Source: Sphagnum magellanicum (lineage: Eukaryota > Streptophyta > Sphagnopsida > Sphagnales > Sphagnaceae). Taken from it: 64,000 bases of DNA. The stretch covers positions 23,953,032 to 24,017,031 of the forward strand of contig CM038909.1 of assembly GCA_021904315.1 (NCBI GenBank), given 5' to 3'. A program made the translations under genes and the position numbers. Within the stretch, counting starts at the first letter, position 1; each line of letters starts with the position of its first letter. Below, piece after piece: positions 59,574 to 64,000 of the stretch. Under the pieces are notes generated by a model. It ran no database searches. It was not told the origin of the DNA and saw only the letters and a list, made by a program, of their open reading frames with translations.

Positions 59574-62500
59574 TTAATCAAACTCTCCAATAGACCTCAT
59601 TCTTTGAAATTCATAGTCTGAATCTTCTTGTTCATCAAGAGTAAAATCAATATTGTTTTGAATGCTAAAGTCTCCCAAAACTATGTTGAGTTCCTCAACC
59701 TCCCCTTCATCACTCCCTCCATCTTTTGCATCATCATCATCCACAAGAATTTGAGATATCTCCTTTCTAATGGGGTGCGTTTCTAGAATATCCTCGTGCA
59801 AGATGAACCAACTACATGGCTTCCATCATCCCAAGCCAATGGTAGCTTCCCGAAAACCCTAAATAACCTAGGATTGTTTTGTAAGACAATCAATTGACCA
59901 AGTTTCAACTAATCTGCACAAAAAAATACTTGTTCCACAAATTTTGGAAATATAAATGGCTGGTCTTTTAGCCTATCTGACTAGTAGACTTGAGTATTAT
60001 TAATGGCATAAAACATGCATTCATCATATTCCACAATGCTTTGAAACCATTGGACTTTGAAGACAACCAATTTTGAGCTTTGATCTTTCAAGTTCCGGTA
60101 GTCCATTTTTAGAATTTCTTCCAATAATCCAATGTAGTCCACATCATTGCCACCTTCTTGGAACCCGCAAACAATTCCTAAATTACAACTATGCCTTCAC
60201 TCATCGAGGTTATGGATTCGATAGTGGTACCCATGCGCCCACATGGTGGAGTCTAACTAATAGTTAAAGTTGTAGCCCACTGCTAGAAAGTAACCTAGGA
60301 AATAAACAACAAAGTTTTAGAATGTTGGATGTATAATAGTAGTAAGGACACATTTCAAAGGATTAAGGCAAAAAATGGATGAGCAGCAAATTTAATACTT
60401 GCAATGTTTGAAACATCTTCATTCATGAAACACCCATCCTCTTTTGCTTTTGAAATTACATCTCTTACCTAATCACCAAAGTCTAGTGTTTTTGCAAGGC
60501 ATGGACCTTGTAAGACCTTCGTGTTGTTTTCAAAGGGCATTTTCAGTCTCTTCTTTCTTGCCTTCATAAGCTTGCAACCAGGGACCCATTATTACCATAT
60601 TTTGTGCAACAAATTTGTTGATTTGTTTATAACCCACATCATCATATCCTTGGAATTTTTTGGGTTTTCCCGTTGTTAGCAATATTTCACCTATCAAAAA
60701 CCAACATTGTCAATCACTTATTAGTTTAGTCCATACTTGCAACATGTTCTCACCTCCAATGTGTTGAAAAAATGAATTTAAGTCAAGGTGATCATACCCA
60801 TTTTTTGAGCATCTGATGTTTCTTTCCAAACTCGAAGGGCATACTCCTTGAGGTCTCCAATTAAATCATGGCACTTACTCATTGCTTCTTGTACCAAATA
60901 TATTTCCATTGTGTTCCATTCAAGATGAACACGTTGTTTGACAAAACCTTTTAGGGTTTTTAAGAACCTCTCAATGGAAAACATATACCTACTTTCCAAT
61001 GGGTCTGCAAGCCCTACTTCTTACACCAAATGAATGAACAAGTGAACTTGGGAATCAAAGAATGAAGTAGGCATGTGCATTTCCAACAAAGTAAGAACAA
61101 TTGAACTATCCCTTTCCATTACCAAAAGTTCCTACTTATCAATTTCCTTAGCACACACCCATCATACAATATGGAAAGACAGGCAATGGTTTCACAGACA
61201 CCAGTAATAATGAAACCTTTTATTACAACCGAGAGCGTGTATAACAACATATTGAAAAAGTCATGTGTCTTCAAACTTGTAAAATGATCTTTCTTGTTGA
61301 TTGCATTCTTGAGATCTAAACCATAACCTGCGGGTGCTTTGACGAACTTGAGAACAATAAAGAAGGTCTTCCGCTCACTCTTACTAAGTACCCATGACCC
61401 AACTTTGTAGCTTCCATCTTCATGTTTCCAAAATTCCTTTTTCAAGTTGCATGCTTCGAGATCTGTCCATGCTTTTGCACTCTCCTTCTCCCCCAATAGA
61501 TGTGAAATCAAAGAATGACAAAGATTTTTCATAATGTGCATGGGTTCTAACAAATGGTGGATGGTATTGTGTACCCAATATTTTAAATCATAGAAGCATG
61601 AAAATCTTTTCATGCCTTCTAGGTGATTTGTTGAGGTGGTATTCCATAAGTCCATCCATTCTTGGGTTGTGCATTGCATAGGACATGGAGACTTCTCATT
61701 AGCTCCATTGAAAAAGATGTTCAAAGTGGTGTGAAATGGGTGATGTAAAGGCAACAATTTCCTAAAAGTGGTGTAGACCACCTTCCTCAAATTAGGAGAA
61801 TATCGAACCCCCAAATCATTGACACAAAGGAAACATGCGTGGTAACCTTTAGTTTGAAATCTTGCATTACCAACCTTTTATAATATAAGCAACATTTTAA
61901 GTCCAAAACGTAAATCTACAAGTCTGAAAATTCCAGAGCCCAAATCCAAAGCTTAAATTTGCACGTACTTGAACAAACTCCAAGGCCTAGGTAATCATGA
62001 TTGTCCATAACAACATGGTTCAAACTTGAAACTCCTCAAGTGGTGACTTTGGTGCATCCACAACTTTCATACCTTCTTCCTATAGCATCTTGAGTTCTTC
62101 AACTAAAGGTTGCAAGTACAGATCCATGTTTTTCACTTATGATTTCCCAAGTACAATCAAAGCAAGAGAAATGAATGTTTTTTTGGTAGTCATCCATGGT
62201 GGGTTGTTATGGTTAACAATGCACATAGGCCATAATGAGTAATTTGTGTTTTGATTGGAAAAAGGATTCACACCCTCTACAACAAGCCCTAGCCTCAAAT
62301 GACGAGGTTCATTTTGAAAATCATGCCACTTTTCTTCTACCTTCTGCTAATCTTCCGAATCACATGGAGCCCTCATCACCCCATCCAAATTCCGGTTCTT
62401 CTTATGCCAATCCATCCAAACAGCTGAGCTTGAAATTTGGAAAAGTTTCCCAATTTGTGGAGCAAGTGGCAAGTATTGTAAGACTTAAAACAAAAATGCA

Positions 62501-63693
62501 TATGAAAAAATTCATAAAATATGATATTCTAGTCCTAGGGTTTAGGAGACAAACAAATTGATGAAAACTTTGACCAACTTACATAAGTAGAGAAGATGCT
62601 AATTTTAGGGTTTTCAAAACAAAGCCTCAAAATGAGAATATGGAATTCACAATACCTGTTATTTTGATTTTAGGGTTTAGAAACCTAAGTATAAAAGTGA
62701 GAATTTGAATTTATAATACCTTTTGGGGAATAGAAATTCTAATAAGATCTTGTCAATATCCTGTTTTTCCATAAATAAAACAAATGTTCAACAACTCATA
62801 CTCCCCACGATAAAAAACACAATCATTCACACCTGCATGAATCAATTGTGACTCTAAAGCAACTTCAAAGATGAGTTTCTTGGCATCTTGATGGGGTTTG
62901 GGTAATAGGTTGCTTGGGGGTAACAACTTATCTTTTAGAAGTTTGCAAAAAAAATCAAATGTATGGTTTTTCAAGACATGTTCATTGTATTCACATTTAC
63001 AAATATATTTCCAATTTCCAAAGTACTAGAGTGTAGCAAAGATTTATCCAAGCAAAGCAGTGAAACCGGTGTCGTTCCACCCATGGATCACTTTCAAGTT
63101 TATAAGTAAAAAAATAGTTGCCAATCTGCCAACACCACTTCCTTCATAAAGTTTTGCTTTAGCAAGCTCACTTATAAAATCATGTTCAAGATTGTTATCA
63201 CCAACATCTTTTGGTGATCCAAAGACACGATCATATAAATCCCCTAAATGTTCTTGTTATTTTAGCCTTTCATTGCCCACATGCTCTTCTTGGGCATCCT
63301 CCTCACTCATAGGGGTGTTAGTTGGTACACCATTGAAGTTAGCTAGTGCACCATTAAAGTTGTTGAATGAGCTTGTTTCTTGTGTGTCTTTTGGTGTATC
63401 TATAGTTCTTTGTGATTACATCATATCCAATACTGGGTTTTAAGACTTCCATTTACAAATTCGAAATGCATATACTATATATGCTTAATTGAACATTTCC
63501 ACAATGGAGTATCGATTGAGTAGAATGTACCTTAGCTACCATCCTCCCATGCAACATCATGTGCATATCAAGGATGGTTTTCTTCTGTCGATGCAAACCT
63601 TTACAATTGGCACAATAACATAGTTCCAATGGTTCTTTTCAAGTCTTTTGTTTCTTTCCACGACTTGATCCTATCTTTGAGTGCAAATCCATC
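59574..63693 (-). pseudogene. CACTA tnp2 transposase, decayed, right arm
   Basis: Mirror of 37,924-42,041, with domains in the same order on the minus strand. One extra A near 62,970 is the only difference found in the coding relic. It lies in a run beside the DAKKLIFEVAL region and lengthens a local frame relative to the left copy. Confidence 0.88.
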
Positions 63694-63848
63694 TTCTAAA
63701 CTAGAAAATATTTGCAAAAAGCCCCATTAATGTTAAATTAGTCATTAATTTTTGCCTTTACTAAACATTTGATTGTTTAGTTAAATAATTTTGCATCTTT
63801 AACATGAGTAATGCAAATGTAAAATAGCAAGGAAAACAAAGGTCATAT

Positions 63849-64000
63849 CACTACAACAAAATTATGTCCTTTTCACTAGTTAATTTGACTAACATGACTA
63901 TGTAATTAGATTTGAAAATGGCACATGACTAACAATGTCCGTCATGACTAATCACAAATCTAGCATACTTTATTACGACCTAGTGTGATATGAGCTTTAG
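63849..64000 (+). mobile_element. CACTA terminus and subterminal repeats, right arm
   Basis: The sequence starts CACTACAACAAAATTATGTC and continues into subterminal words (TGACTAACATGACTA, CATGACTAACAATG), mirroring 37,616-37,768. This is the left end of an element that extends beyond the window. The palindrome therefore includes at least the tip of the CACTA element on both sides. Confidence 0.8.

Larger units (their letters stand above)
50902..64000 (-). repeat. Right arm of the giant palindrome
   Basis: Inverse copy of 37,616-50,713, beginning ATGCCACAGAGTTTCC at 50,902. It is cut by the window end, so its full length is unknown. All recognised relics of the left arm recur in opposite orientation at 101,615 minus x, or 101,616-101,617 in the outer 1.1 kb. 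It carries the same stops and frameshifts as the left arm wherever compared, so duplication came after the genes had decayed. Confidence 0.95.

Overview
This window reads as nuclear DNA of a land plant with a large, repeat-rich genome. It holds a plant-specific cell-wall acetyltransferase gene (TBL family), relics of plant CACTA, hAT, pogo-like and LINE elements, tRNA-derived SINE heads, TTTAGGG-type telomere-like motifs, and spliced gene relics for cytosolic-type aldolase, DUF2358, villin, an SYP3/Sed5-type syntaxin and a cytochrome P450. There are no bacterial-style operons, rRNA genes or CRISPR arrays. The lineage cannot be settled from this sequence alone.

Region 1 (about 0.5-4.4 kb, minus strand) holds the one gene that looks complete: a five-exon trichome-birefringence-like (TBL/PC-esterase) gene. 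My exon model gives 576 residues with all junctions in frame. Its last intron contains a tRNA-derived SINE and an old direct repeat.

Region 2 (about 5-26 kb) is gene-poor. It holds a hAT-like element with a pogo-like MITE inside it, a 143-bp CACTA-type MITE with a perfect 3-bp target duplication, a CACTA terminus, a LINE fragment with zf-RVT, a dispersed repeat family, several minisatellites, and a broken class I fructose-bisphosphate aldolase fragment beside a 70-bp telomere-motif tandem array.

Region 3 (26.47-29.75 kb) is a GC-rich element with roughly 300-bp terminal inverted repeats enclosing a frameshifted DUF2358 gene copy. It resembles a gene-carrying (Pack-type) transposon. From 30 to 36 kb there are CT/GA microsatellites and a few exon-like pieces I could not name.

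Region 4 (about 36 kb to the window end) is the outstanding structure. The 3' end of a CACTA element (DUF4216 relic, subterminal repeats, terminus at 37,768) leads into a giant palindrome. At least 13.1 kb of left arm (37,616-50,713) is mirrored almost base for base in the right arm (50,902-64,000) across a 188-bp spacer. Paired features keep a constant coordinate sum of 101,615 over about 12 kb. Each arm carries, from outside in, a decayed CACTA tnp2 transposase, a P450 fragment, a multi-exon villin relic interrupted by a syntaxin fragment, a dispersed repeat with a 146-bp tandem array, and a GC-richer 95-codon reading frame next to the spacer. The few arm differences I found are in or beside short homopolymer runs and lie in the outermost 1.1 kb. 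The structure is therefore either a very young inverted duplication (or one kept uniform by gene conversion) or an assembly fold-back. Read-level evidence is needed to choose.
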